Assembly: GCF_017573465.1 (NCBI RefSeq) | Contig: NZ_JAGEPF010000041.1 | Location: forward strand, 26,006 to 90,005 | Direction: 5' to 3' | DNA length: 64,000 nucleotides | Source: Actinomadura violacea | GTDB taxonomy: Bacteria; Actinomycetota; Actinomycetes; Streptosporangiales; Streptosporangiaceae | In this document: one piece after another, positions 8,166 to 16,072 of the stretch | Layout of the letters: each line of letters starts with the position of its first letter | Numbering within the stretch: the stretch's first letter is position 1 | The notes under the pieces: model-generated | Databases searched by the model: none | Told to the model about the DNA's origin: nothing | The model's input: only the letters and a program-made list of their open reading frames with translations | Program-made: the position numbers and the translations under genes

Positions 8166-9386
8166 ATGGCGAATCTCGAAATCGGGCGCGAACGCGTTCG
8201 GTATCGCCCCGGCTCTGCTCATGGGCCTGGTCGACGAATTCCTCTCCCGAACGGGCGTGCGCTGATCGACTTCCGTCGTGACCTGCACGCGCACCCGGAA
8301 GTGGGGTACAAGGAGCACCGCACGACCACGGCCCTCCTCGCCCGTCTGCGGGAGATCGGCCTTGACCCGCAGGTCCTGCCCGGTGGCACCGGCCTGATCT
8401 GCGACATCCGCGGGGGCGAAGGGCCGATGGTCGCGCTGCGCGCCGACATCGACGCTTTGCCTCAGCACGACACCAAGAACGTCGCCTACCGCTCGACGGT
8501 GGAAGGCGTGGCACACGCCTGCGGCCACGACGTGCACACCACCATGCTGCTCGGCGCGGGCCACTACCTGTCGATGCTCGCCGACAGCGGGTTCCCCGGC
8601 ACGGTGCGGCTGATCTTCCAGCCCGCCGAGGAGGTCCCCGGTGGGGCGCGGGACGTGATCACCGCCGGCGGTCTGACCGGTGTGGAGCGCATCTTCGCGC
8701 TGCACTGCGACCCGGCGGAGGAGGTCGGATTCCTCGGTCTGCGGACCGGGGCGATCACGGCTTCCTACGACAAGATCCGGGTGGAGGTCACCGGGCCGGG
8801 CGGGCACACCGCACGGCCCTACCTGACCGCCGACCTGGTCACGGCCATCGCCGCCATGGCAAAGGACGTGCCGGCGGCGCTGGCCCGCGAGATCGACCCG
8901 CGTATCGGGCACGTGCTGGCCTTCGGCCACATCTCGGCGGGCACGGCGGCGAATTCCATCCCCACCACCGGGCTCCTTGAGGGATCACTTCGCCTCCTGG
9001 ACCTGGCGGAAGTGCCGTCCGTCATCGAGAAGCTGCGGAGGCTGGTCGCCGCGGTGGCCGCGACGTACAAGGTCGAGGCGACGCTGCTCACTTCGGTGGG
9101 CCTGCCGCCCACGGTCAACGAAGCGACGAGCGTGGAGATCTTCCGGGACTCCGGGATCCGAGCGCTCGGCGAGGTCAAGGACGGCTCCACCGGCCAGAGC
9201 TTGGGTGGAGAGGACTTCGGCTACTACACCGTAGAGACGAAGGGCGCCCTTGCGCGCTTCGGCGTGCGCACGCCCGGCATGCCGAAGTACGACCTCCACA
9301 AGGGCGGCTTCGACGTCGACGAGGACTGCATCGCGCTCGGCGTCCGGCTCTGGGTGGCCACGGCGCTGAGGGCCCTCCACTGGTGA
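8166..9386 (+). CDS. M20 family amidohydrolase (carboxypeptidase/aminoacylase-like)
   Basis: A 406-residue metallo-amidohydrolase of the M20D type (hippurate hydrolase/IAA-amino-acid hydrolase group), which cleaves N-acyl amino acids. Visible motifs are the domain start FRRDLHAHPEVGY, LRADIDALP, the metal-binding HACGHDVHTTMLL, QPAEEVPGGARDVI with the catalytic Glu pair, the dimerisation-domain GGHTARP, and the C-terminal metal ligand region GGEDFGYY. The ATG at 8166 is the nearest in-frame start, but the first ~35 residues are unlike the family. In another frame the same DNA reads GIAPALLMGLVDEFLSRTGV and then stops, so the N-terminus may be a fusion to foreign sequence or may contain a frameshift. 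The catalytic core is complete. Tandem hairpins follow the stop. Confidence 0.88.
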   Translation: MANLEIGRERVRYRPGSAHGPGRRIPLPNGRALIDFRRDLHAHPEVGYKEHRTTTALLARLREIGLDPQVLPGGTGLICDIRGGEGPMVALRADIDALPQHDTKNVAYRSTVEGVAHACGHDVHTTMLLGAGHYLSMLADSGFPGTVRLIFQPAEEVPGGARDVITAGGLTGVERIFALHCDPAEEVGFLGLRTGAITASYDKIRVEVTGPGGHTARPYLTADLVTAIAAMAKDVPAALAREIDPRIGHVLAFGHISAGTAANSIPTTGLLEGSLRLLDLAEVPSVIEKLRRLVAAVAATYKVEATLLTSVGLPPTVNEATSVEIFRDSGIRALGEVKDGSTGQSLGGEDFGYYTVETKGALARFGVRTPGMPKYDLHKGGFDVDEDCIALGVRLWVATALRALHW

Positions 9387-9445
9387 GGGTCTGAAAGCCG
9401 ATGCACTGACCGGCCGTGATCGGCCACTCGCCGGTCACGGCCAAC

Positions 9446-9473
9446 GTGGGGCCCGGTCCGCACCGGGCCCCAC
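9446..9473. terminator. Perfect 11-bp hairpin, first of two tandem terminators
   Basis: GTGGGGCCCGG (9446-9456), loop TCCGCA, CCGGGCCCCAC (9463-9473). It sits 60 bases after the amidohydrolase stop, between convergent genes, so it can serve either strand. There is no U tract, as is common in high-GC actinomycetes. Confidence 0.7.
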
Positions 9474-9488
9474 CTGATGATCAACGCC

Positions 9489-9514
9489 AGGGGCCCGGTT
9501 CGCGCCGGGCCCCT
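9489..9514. terminator. Second tandem hairpin, near-copy of the first
   Basis: AGGGGCCCGG (9489-9498), loop TTCGCG, CCGGGCCCCT (9505-9514), followed by a short CTTGATGCCCTT. The stem core is the same as in the hairpin 43 bases upstream, so the pair looks like a local duplication forming a double terminator. Confidence 0.7.
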
Positions 9515-9593
9515 CTTGATGCCCTTTACGCGGGGTTTGTGCACCTTGGTCGGTGCGTGCTCGTGCGAGTGGACCGAAGCCTGACGCCACGCC

Positions 9594-10175
9594 CTACTGG
9601 GGGCGTAGGCCGCTGAGGGTGTATTCGAGGAGCTGCGGGGTGTCGCGGACGTCGAGGGCGTCGGTGCCGAACAGGAGCCGGTAGTACACGACCGAATAGA
9701 GCATCTCGGTCATGACGCGGGTGGGGACGTCGGCGCGGAGCTGGCCGGCGGTGATCGCGGCGGCGAGCCGCTTCTCGCAGAGGCGGGTGCGGGGTTCGGT
9801 GATGCTCTCGCGGAGGGCGGCGCCGATGGCGGGGTCGCCCTGCGCGTCGGCGACGACGCCGCGGAAGACCGTCCCGATGGGGCCCTTGAGCAGGCGGGTG
9901 ACCTCGTTGAGCTGCTGGACGAGGTCGGCGGCGATGTCGCCGGTGTCCGGGAAGTCGATCGCCTCGCCGACGAAGTCGTTGATCGCCTCCAGGGCGAGGG
10001 CGGCCTTGGAGGACCACCACCGGTAGATCGTCTGCTTGCTGACCCCGGCCCGGGCGGCGATGGCCTCGATGGTGACCTTCGCGTACCCGCGGTCACCGAC
10101 CAGCGCGATCGTCGCGTCCAGGGTCGCGCGCCGGGAGCGTTCGTTGCGGCGTTCGGGGTTGGGTGCGGGCGTCAT
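9594..10175 (-). CDS. TetR/AcrR family transcriptional regulator
   Basis: A 193-residue repressor. The N-terminal helix-turn-helix reads ATIALVGDRGYAKVTIEAIA followed by ARAGVSKQTIYRWWSSKAAL (about residues 16-55), the classic TetR pattern. The C-terminal ligand domain (FRGVVADAQGD, YSVVYYRLLFG) is of the TetR C-terminal 11/16 type. The start at 10175 puts the HTH at the usual distance from the N-terminus; the longer open frame runs into the divergent gene. It is transcribed divergently from a DHFR-like pseudogene, and the shared 125-base spacer carries two copies of ACGAGACGT-type palindromes, so it probably represses itself and that gene. The ligand is unknown. Confidence 0.9.
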   Translation of the reverse strand: MTPAPNPERRNERSRRATLDATIALVGDRGYAKVTIEAIAARAGVSKQTIYRWWSSKAALALEAINDFVGEAIDFPDTGDIAADLVQQLNEVTRLLKGPIGTVFRGVVADAQGDPAIGAALRESITEPRTRLCEKRLAAAITAGQLRADVPTRVMTEMLYSVVYYRLLFGTDALDVRDTPQLLEYTLSGLRPQ

Positions 10176-10193
10176 GCCTGCGAGCTTAACGGA

Positions 10194-10264
10194 ACGAGAC
10201 GTCTCGTGTTGACAGGTCGGCGCAGGTCGGCTTATGTTCCTCGACATCAAACGAGACGTCCCGT
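10194..10264 (+). promoter_or_regulatory. Promoter with two TetR-type operator boxes
   Basis: A perfect 14-bp palindrome ACGAGACGTCTCGT lies at 10194-10207. A near copy, ACGAGACGTCCCGT (one changed base), lies at 10251-10264. Between them are a consensus -35 TTGACA (10209-10214) and a -10-like TATGTT (10233-10238) with an 18-base spacer, reading rightward into the DHFR-like gene. Operators flanking the promoter on both sides fit repression by the adjacent TetR protein. Confidence 0.72.
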
Positions 10265-10300
10265 TCCGTCGGGACGTCCATCGATGGGGAGTGAATCTCA

Positions 10301-10691
10301 TGAGCAGGCTCGTCGTGTGCACGTTCGTGTCCCTGGACGGCGTCATGCAGAGCCCCGGCGGGCCCGCCGAGGACGGCTCGGGCGGCTTCCGGCACGGCGG
10401 ATGCTGAAGGGCGACGCGGCCCGGACCGTCGCCGACCTCAAGGCGGGAGGAGCCGGCGAGATCCTGGTGCAGGGCAGCAGCGACCTGATCCGCACGCTGC
10501 AGGAAGCCGGACTGATCGACGAGTACCGCCTGCTGACCTTCCCCGTCGTACTCGGCGACGGGAAGCGGCTGTTCGCCTCCGGTACCGTCCCCGCCGGGCT
10601 GAAGTTGACCGAGGTGACCAGCACCGCCGCCGGCGTCGTCCACAGCGTCTACGAACGCGCCGCCGTCCCCGCCTACGGCACCGTCGCCTGA
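10301..10691 (+). pseudogene. Dihydrofolate reductase/RibD C-terminal-like protein, internally deleted and frameshifted
   Basis: The first 35 codons (ATG at 10301) encode a typical RibD-C/DHFR-like start, MSRLVVCTFVSLDGVMQSPG, and end at a TGA at 10405. From about 10400 a different frame encodes the family's C-terminal half (MLKGDAARTVADLKAGG, ILVQGSSDLIRTL, YRLLTFPVVLGDGKRLF) to 10691. Complete proteins of this family have ~190 residues. Here only ~130 codons are present across both frames, so about 60-70 internal codons are missing along with the frame change, as a deletion would produce. The promoter and operators upstream are intact. It was probably a small NADPH-dependent reductase controlled by the divergent TetR. 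Confidence 0.82.
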
Positions 10692-10719
10692 CCCACGTCT
10701 ACAGAACGGAACGCAGGAC

Positions 10720-10929
10720 ATGACCGCACCGGCCAAGGGCAACCCCGCCAGCTACTTTCCCGCGATCGAGAAGAAGTACGGCCGCCCCGTCCAGGAGTGG
10801 ATCGACCTCATCGGCTCCTCGCCCCTGACCAAGCACATGGAACTCGTCGGCTGGCTCAAGACCGAGCACGGCCTCGGGCATGGCCACGCCAACGCTCTGG
10901 TCGCCCACACCCTCGCCAACAGGGCATAG
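10720..10929 (+). CDS. DUF4287 domain-containing small protein
   Basis: A 69-residue protein that is nearly all DUF4287: the ASYFPAIEKKYGRPVQEWID motif, then KHMELVGWLKTEHGLGHGHA and an ALVAHTLANR tail. The family is common in actinobacteria, often beside DUF5655 or DHFR-like proteins, and has no established function. The ATG at 10720 follows a CAGGA ribosome site. It lies 28 bases after the DHFR-like pseudogene and may have been its operon partner. Confidence 0.85.
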   Translation: MTAPAKGNPASYFPAIEKKYGRPVQEWIDLIGSSPLTKHMELVGWLKTEHGLGHGHANALVAHTLANRA

Positions 10930-10977
10930 CGGCGCTTCGACGTCGTTCGTCGGTGGGCGGCTCTAGGGTGTGGCGGC

Positions 10978-13173
10978 ATGGACGATCCCCCCGCCATTCC
11001 TGCCTTTCTCGTCGATCCGCCGTGGGCCAAGGCCGCGGAGAGCGACACCGCGCCCGTCGTCGTGCCGGGGCTGACGCCCCCGGAACCGGGGCCGCTCGCC
11101 TGGGAGGAGGGCGAGCAGGAGAGGTGGATCGAGAAGGCCAGCCTGATGGTGTTCGTGCACCGCGCGGACGACGATCCGTTCTGGGACGGCGCGCGGGAGC
11201 GGTTCCTGTCAGGGGAGCCCGAATTCACCTATCAGGCGAGAGAACTGGTGCACGGGCCCGAGCGGGTGTTCGCCGATCTGCTCCCGCTGTTCCTGGAGCG
11301 GGCCGAGGAGCCGTCGTGGCAGAGCATCAAGCTGCACGACCTCGGTGAGTACGAGCTCCAGCCGCTCGTGGGGCGCTACGGCATGCAGGTGCGGGACCTG
11401 GTGCTGCGGGCCGCCAAGCGGCGGCCCGTCGACTGCGGCGAGGCGCTGCTCCCCTACCTCGACGTCGAGGTCGCGCGGCTGATGGCGGACTGGTTCGTCC
11501 GGCTCAAGTCCGCCAAGGAGATCGGTCACAAGTGGCTGCTGCGGCACGGCGCGAACGCCGTCCCGTATCTCGTGCCGGACGCGCTCGGCAAGCGGCGCGC
11601 GGCGCGCGACAAGGCCGCGGCCGGGCTCCGGCTGATCGCGCAGGAGCTCGGACGGGACGCGGTCGCCGAGGCCGCCGCCGTCCACGGCGAGCGGGCCGCC
11701 GCGGCGGTGGCGGCGCTGGCCGGCGCCGGCGTCCCGGCCGTGCCGGTGAAGGCGCCGAAGATCCCGAACTGGCTGGACGTGGCGGCGCTGCCGCGTCCGG
11801 CGACGGCGGCGGGCGAGCTGGACGACACCGCGGCCGGCAACCTCGTCGGGGTCCTGATGCTGGCGGAGGAGCCGCCGCTGCCCGGGCGGGACGCGCTCCG
11901 GGCGGCGTGCACGGGGCTGCCGGAGTTCGCCTGGGCGGTCTTCGAGGCGTGGCGGGCGGCGGGCGAGCCGAACGGGCACGCCTGGGTGCTGACCCAGCTC
12001 GGCGAGCTGGGCGACGACGGGACGGTCCTGCGGGCGGCGCCGCTCGTGCGGGAGTGGGGCGCGGCGCGCAAGTTCGTGAAGGCCGGCCGGGTGGTCGAGG
12101 ACGTGCTGGCGCGGATCGGCACCGACGCGGCCCTCACCCAGCTGAACCTCATGACGCGCCGGTCGTTCCCCGGCGGGTCGCGCGACGACGCGCGGCTGGC
12201 GCTGCTGGACGCGGCGCGGCGGCGCGGCCTCACCGAGGGGCAGCTCGCCGACCGGCTCGTGCCGGGCCTCGGCCTGGACGCGGACGGGACCCTCACCCTC
12301 GACTACGGCCCGCGGCGGTTCGTCGTCGGCTTCGACGAGCAGCTCAGGCCGTTCGTGACGGACGAGGACGGCAGACGCCGCAAGACACTCCCCAAGCCGG
12401 GTGTGAAGGACGATCCGGATCTGGCGCCGGCCGCCCACCGCGCCTTCACCGCGCTGAAGAAGGACGTCCGTGCCGTCGCCGCCGACCAGATCGTCCGGCT
12501 GGAGACGGCGATGGTCACGGGCCGCCGCTGGACGGCCGGGGAGTTCCGGACGTTCGTGGTGGCGCACCCGCTGCTGCGGCATCTGGCGCGGCGGCTGGTC
12601 TGGACGGCGGGCGCGGACGCGTTCCGGATCGCCGAGGACGGCTCGTTCGCCGGTGCCGACGACGCCGCGTACGTTCTGCCGGAGGACGCGTCGGTCGGCG
12701 TCGCGCACCCGCTGCACCTCGACGTCCCGGCCTGGTCGGAGGTGTTCGCCGATTACGAGATCCTGCAGCCGTTCCCGCAGCTCGCGCGTCCGGTGGCGGA
12801 GCTGGAGGAGGGGGAGCGCGGCGGCCGGCGGCTGGCGCGCCTCGAAGGCGGCAGGGTCCCGTTCGGTGCGGTGCTCGGGCTGGCGGGGCGGGGCTGGGAG
12901 CGGGCCTTCCCGCTGGACAGCGGGGTCGAGCCGGGCATCTACCGGTCCGCCGGCGAGAAGCTCCACATCGCCGTCGAGCTCGATCCGGGGCTCGTGGCGG
13001 GCGCTCCGGACAGCGCTCCCGAGCAGACGATCCGGCGCGTGCAGGTCGTCACCGACCTCTACTCCTGGTGGTGGGACGACCGGTACGCCGAGGACCCGGA
13101 CGCGCCGTGCCTCGGCGACCTCGACCCGGTGCTCGTCTCCGAGGTGCTGGTCGACCTCGCCGCGCCGCGCTAG
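10978..13173 (+). CDS. DUF4132 domain-containing protein
   Basis: A large (731-residue) soluble protein with helical, HEAT-like repeats in its first two thirds (for example AAAAVAALAGAGVPAVPV and ALRAACTGLPEFAWAVFEAW). A conserved C-terminal region around DEDGRRRKTLPKPGVKDDPD, HPLLRHLARRLVWTAG and PLDSGVEPGIYRSAG matches what I know of DUF4132, which often follows a WGR domain in MolR-like proteins. No WGR domain is present here. Function is unknown for the family. The ATG at 10978 follows the preceding small gene by 48 bases. High GC3 throughout marks it as a resident chromosomal gene. Confidence 0.75.
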   Translation: MDDPPAIPAFLVDPPWAKAAESDTAPVVVPGLTPPEPGPLAWEEGEQERWIEKASLMVFVHRADDDPFWDGARERFLSGEPEFTYQARELVHGPERVFADLLPLFLERAEEPSWQSIKLHDLGEYELQPLVGRYGMQVRDLVLRAAKRRPVDCGEALLPYLDVEVARLMADWFVRLKSAKEIGHKWLLRHGANAVPYLVPDALGKRRAARDKAAAGLRLIAQELGRDAVAEAAAVHGERAAAAVAALAGAGVPAVPVKAPKIPNWLDVAALPRPATAAGELDDTAAGNLVGVLMLAEEPPLPGRDALRAACTGLPEFAWAVFEAWRAAGEPNGHAWVLTQLGELGDDGTVLRAAPLVREWGAARKFVKAGRVVEDVLARIGTDAALTQLNLMTRRSFPGGSRDDARLALLDAARRRGLTEGQLADRLVPGLGLDADGTLTLDYGPRRFVVGFDEQLRPFVTDEDGRRRKTLPKPGVKDDPDLAPAAHRAFTALKKDVRAVAADQIVRLETAMVTGRRWTAGEFRTFVVAHPLLRHLARRLVWTAGADAFRIAEDGSFAGADDAAYVLPEDASVGVAHPLHLDVPAWSEVFADYEILQPFPQLARPVAELEEGERGGRRLARLEGGRVPFGAVLGLAGRGWERAFPLDSGVEPGIYRSAGEKLHIAVELDPGLVAGAPDSAPEQTIRRVQVVTDLYSWWWDDRYAEDPDAPCLGDLDPVLVSEVLVDLAAPR

Positions 13174-13188
13174 CCCCGGCTCGCCGCG

Positions 13189-13716
13189 CTACTTGAGGAC
13201 GGCGACGCCGATGACGGCCTTCGCCGGCACCGTCCCGTGGCCGTCCTCGCCCTGGTGGGACCGGGAGTCCGCGGAGGACTCCCGGTTGTCGCCCATGACC
13301 CAGAGCCGGCCTTCGGGCACGATGACCTGCCCGAAGGCCGTCTCGGGGGTGCCGGGCGCGAGGTAGGGCTCGGGCAGCGCGGCGCCGTTCAGCAGCACCC
13401 GGTGGTCGGGCGAGCAGCAGGCGACCCGGTCGCCCGGGATCGCCACGACCCGCTTGACCTGCGGCCTGCCGCTCCCGCCGGTCCACGCCGGCTGGGTGAA
13501 GACGACGACGTCGCCGCGCTTCGGCCGGTAGTCGCCCGGATCGACCGGGCGCGCGTCGAAGGTCCCGCCCGCGTGGATGGTCGGTTCCATGGCCACGCTC
13601 GGGTCGCTGTACCGGTGGTATCCGTGCACCGCGGAACCCACCGCGCCCGAACCCGCCGCGCCGCAGCCCGCCACCAGCCAGGGAACCGCCGCCAGCGCGA
13701 TCATCCGCCTCCGCAT
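13189..13716 (-). CDS. S26 signal-peptidase-I-like putative lipoprotein lacking the catalytic serine
   Basis: A 175-residue protein with the S26 fold. It has the substrate-pocket block SVAMEPTI (~40-47), the lysine block QVKRVVAIPGDRV (Lys ~88), and the conserved GDNRESSADSRSHQG. In signal peptidase I the residue directly before Met in the SxSMxPT motif is the nucleophilic Ser; here it is Ala (codon GCC). The base lysine is kept. The N-terminus MRRRMIALAAVPWLVAGC ends in a lipobox (VAGC, Cys18), so it may be a lipid-anchored exported protein instead of the usual transmembrane enzyme. The start at 13716 is preferred because it gives a proper signal peptide; 13752 is also open. It may be a non-catalytic homologue. 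Confidence 0.8.
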   Translation of the reverse strand: MRRRMIALAAVPWLVAGCGAAGSGAVGSAVHGYHRYSDPSVAMEPTIHAGGTFDARPVDPGDYRPKRGDVVVFTQPAWTGGSGRPQVKRVVAIPGDRVACCSPDHRVLLNGAALPEPYLAPGTPETAFGQVIVPEGRLWVMGDNRESSADSRSHQGEDGHGTVPAKAVIGVAVLK

Positions 13717-13795
13717 GGCGGCACATGCTACTGACGGAACCTCCGCACGCATGCCGAAAAGCCCGAATCGTTCCTCGCTTGCAGGGGCCGGTCCG

Positions 13796-14560
13796 TCAGC
13801 CGGCGGACATCCCGCAGTCGACCGCGATCGACTGGCCGGTGATGTGCCGGGACGCGTCGGAGCACAGGAACGCGAACGTCTCCGCGACGTCCGCCGGGTC
13901 GATCAGCACGCCGGTCGGGTGCAGCCCGGCCGCCTGCTCCTCGGTGAACATGCCGCCCTGGATCGCCTGGTCGAGCAGCGCCGTCCGGACGACCCCGGGG
14001 CAGACCGCGTTGATCCGGATGCCCTGCTTCACGTACTCGATCGCGGCGGTGCGGGTCATGGAGATGACGCCGCCCTTGGTCGCCGAGTAGTCCGAGATGC
14101 CGAGCGGCAGGCCCACCAGCCCGGCGACGGACGCCATGTTGACGATCGTCCCGCCGCCCTGCGCGAGCATCTGCCGGATCTCGTACTTCATCGACAGGAA
14201 GACGCCCTTGAGGTTCACCGCGACGAGCTTGTCCCACGCCTCCTCGGTGACCTCGTGCAGCGCCGAGCCCTGCTCCTCGATGCCCGCGTTGTTGACGGCG
14301 CAGTCGAGCCGGCCGTAGGCGCCCACCGTCGCGGCGACCGCCGCCTCGACGTCCGCCGCGGACGTGATGTCGGCCCGGACGAAGATCGCCTCGCCGCCGT
14401 CCCGCTCGATCGCGGCGACGGTCTCCTTGCCGCCCTCCTCGTTGACGTCGGCGACCACGACCTTCGCGCCGCGCGCGGCGAACAGCCGCGCCGTCGCGGC
14501 ACCGATGCCCTGCGCGGCTCCGGTGATCAGCGCGGACCGGCCTTCGAGCACTTCACTCAT
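13796..14560 (-). CDS. Short-chain dehydrogenase/reductase (classical SDR)
   Basis: A 254-residue Rossmann-fold oxidoreductase. The cofactor loop is TGAAQGIG (~13-20), followed by an acidic Asp at the end of beta-2 (VVVADVNEEG), which favours NAD over NADP. The structural NNAG motif lies at ~90 and the catalytic set is Ser in ASVAGLVG and SDYSATKGG (Tyr/Lys ~155-159). The tail TGQSIAVDCGMSAG is typical of 3-oxoacyl-ACP reductase/glucose dehydrogenase-like SDRs. The substrate is unknown. A spacer of about 130 bases separates it from the conservon upstream on the same strand, so it may be read through from that operon, but this is not certain. Confidence 0.92.
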   Translation of the reverse strand: MSEVLEGRSALITGAAQGIGAATARLFAARGAKVVVADVNEEGGKETVAAIERDGGEAIFVRADITSAADVEAAVAATVGAYGRLDCAVNNAGIEEQGSALHEVTEEAWDKLVAVNLKGVFLSMKYEIRQMLAQGGGTIVNMASVAGLVGLPLGISDYSATKGGVISMTRTAAIEYVKQGIRINAVCPGVVRTALLDQAIQGGMFTEEQAAGLHPTGVLIDPADVAETFAFLCSDASRHITGQSIAVDCGMSAG

Positions 14561-14687
14561 ATCGCTCTCCTTCTCAACGGGGGGATCCCGGGCGGCGGCT
14601 CGCCGCCCGTCCGGGACGCGCGGCAGGACGGGCCCGGCCGCGCGTGCTCTGCCAGGGGCGGCCCGGGGCTGCTCAGGGGCGGGCCGC

Positions 14688-15299
14688 TCAGGGGCGGGCC
14701 GCGGCCTGGGCCAGGACGTGCTCGACCACGGTGATCAGCACCCGCTTCGCCGACTCCCGGTCGCGCACGTCGCACATCAGCAGCGGGACGCGCTCCTCCA
14801 GGTCCAGCGCGATGCGGACGTCCTCGGGGTCCTTGCGCTCGGCGCCGTCGAAGCAGTTCACCGCGACCACGAAGGGGGTGCGGCGGTCCTCGAAGTAGTC
14901 GACCGCGGCGAAGCTGTCGCCGAGGCGCCGCACGTCGGCGAGCACCACCGCGCCGAGCGCGCCGAGCGCCAGCTCGTCCCACATGAACCAGAACCGCTGC
15001 TGGCCGGGCGTGCCGAACAGGTACAGCACGAGGTCGTCCGGCAGCGTGATGCGGCCGAAGTCCATCGCCACGGTCGTGCTGGTCTTCCCGTCGACGCCGC
15101 TGATGTCGTCGACGCCGACGCTGCGGTCGGTGAGGACCTCCTCGGTGCGCAGCGGCCGGATCTCGCTGATCGAGCCGACCATGGTGGTCTTGCCGACCCC
15201 GAAACCGCCCGCGACGAGGATCTTCGCGGCGACCAGCCGGCCGCCGCCGGACGCCGCGGCCGGGGCGCCGGCGGCCGCGTCAGAGTGCACGTAGTCCAT
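14688..15299 (-). CDS. cvnD: Conservon GTPase CvnD
   Basis: A 203-residue Ras/MglA-like small GTPase, the last gene of a cvnABCD conservon. The P-loop is GGFGVGKTT (~30-38), switch II is LFGTPGQQRFWF, and the usual NKxD is replaced by VNCFD, as in other CvnD proteins. In Streptomyces, conservon products form a membrane-associated complex likened to eukaryotic G-protein signalling, with CvnD binding and hydrolysing GTP. The first ~25 residues are Ala/Gly-rich. Its start overlaps the end of cvnC by 20 bases, which implies coupled translation. Confidence 0.93.
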   Translation of the reverse strand: MDYVHSDAAAGAPAAASGGGRLVAAKILVAGGFGVGKTTMVGSISEIRPLRTEEVLTDRSVGVDDISGVDGKTSTTVAMDFGRITLPDDLVLYLFGTPGQQRFWFMWDELALGALGAVVLADVRRLGDSFAAVDYFEDRRTPFVVAVNCFDGAERKDPEDVRIALDLEERVPLLMCDVRDRESAKRVLITVVEHVLAQAAARP

Positions 15300-15648
15300 T
15301 CAGCAGCTTCCTTAGTACGAGCTCGTCAGGGACGTCGCCGGTGCTGGTCGGGCGCAGCGCCCTGAGCAGGTTCTCCTCGCGCAGGTCGTCGACCAGGACG
15401 CGGACGACCCCGACGGGCAGGTCCACCTCCGAGGCCAGGTCGGCGAAGGTGATCGGCCGGCGGCACAGCGCCAGCAGGGTGCGGTGCTCGGGGTCGAGCC
15501 GCATCCGCCGCGACACCGGGACACCGGTCGCCTCCAGGACGGAGATCAGGTCGAGGCCGTCGTTGCGGAGCCGGGTCCGGCCCCGGGTGAGGGTGTAGGG
15601 CCGGACGACCGGCCCCGCGTCGCCGTCGAGCCAGCGGTCGTTGCTCAC
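15280..15648 (-). CDS. cvnC: Conservon DUF742 protein CvnC
   Basis: A 122-residue DUF742 protein. The family pattern is clear: VRPYTLTRGRTRLRND near the N-terminus, the LDPEHRTLLALCRRPITFAD block, a winged-helix-like LASEVDLPVGVVRVLVDDLR, and the C-terminal VLRKLLNGLRAL. DUF742 proteins occur almost only in conservons and are thought to be adaptors between the sensor-kinase-like CvnA and the GTPase. It lies 7 bases after cvnB and overlaps cvnD. Confidence 0.93.
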   Translation of the reverse strand: MSNDRWLDGDAGPVVRPYTLTRGRTRLRNDGLDLISVLEATGVPVSRRMRLDPEHRTLLALCRRPITFADLASEVDLPVGVVRVLVDDLREENLLRALRPTSTGDVPDELVLRKLLNGLRAL

Positions 15649-15655
15649 CGGGGTC

Positions 15656-16072
15656 TCACCTCGGGCCCGTGCCCGACAGGCGGGCGACCGCCGGCGGCCG
15701 CTCCGCGAGCCGCTCGGCGAGGTCGGCCATCTCGTAGGCGATCGCGCCGGCGTCCGCGTGCGGCTGGGCCACCAGGGCGAGGCACGTGTGCTCCCCGGCG
15801 GGCACCATGAACACCAGGAACGTGTCCATCTCGATGAACGTCTGCAGCAGCTCCCCGCCGCCGAACCGGCGGCACGCGCCGCGCGCGAGGCCCTGGACGC
15901 CCGCGACCAGCGCGGACAGGTGCTCGGAGCTCTCCCGGCCGAACCGGGTGGAGGCCGCCACCAGGAGGCCGTCGTTGGACAGGACGACCGCGCCGCGCAC
16001 CGGACCCGCGCGCAGCACCATGTCGTCGAGCAGCCGTTGCAGTTCCCGCTCCGTCATCGGTGCCGGACTCAT
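15656..16072 (-). CDS. cvnB: Conservon roadblock/LC7 protein CvnB
   Basis: A 138-residue roadblock/LC7 domain protein. Key segments are VRGAVVLSNDGLLVAASTRF, the EHLSALVAGVQGLARGA helix, LLQTFIEMDTFLVFMVPAGE, and IAYEMADLAERLAE at the end. Roadblock proteins act as non-catalytic partners of small GTPases (MglB/MglA in Myxococcus, CvnB/CvnD here) and dimerise through this fold. The ATG overlaps the cvnA stop by 4 bases. A second roadblock gene is divergently placed at 18928. Confidence 0.93.
   Translation of the reverse strand: MSPAPMTERELQRLLDDMVLRAGPVRGAVVLSNDGLLVAASTRFGRESSEHLSALVAGVQGLARGACRRFGGGELLQTFIEMDTFLVFMVPAGEHTCLALVAQPHADAGAIAYEMADLAERLAERPPAVARLSGTGPR

Noticed and set aside
11209..12966. 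A 585-codon minus-strand frame opposite the DUF4132 gene
   Set aside because: Arg/Pro/His-rich antisense of a gene with strong plus-strand codon bias; no motif.
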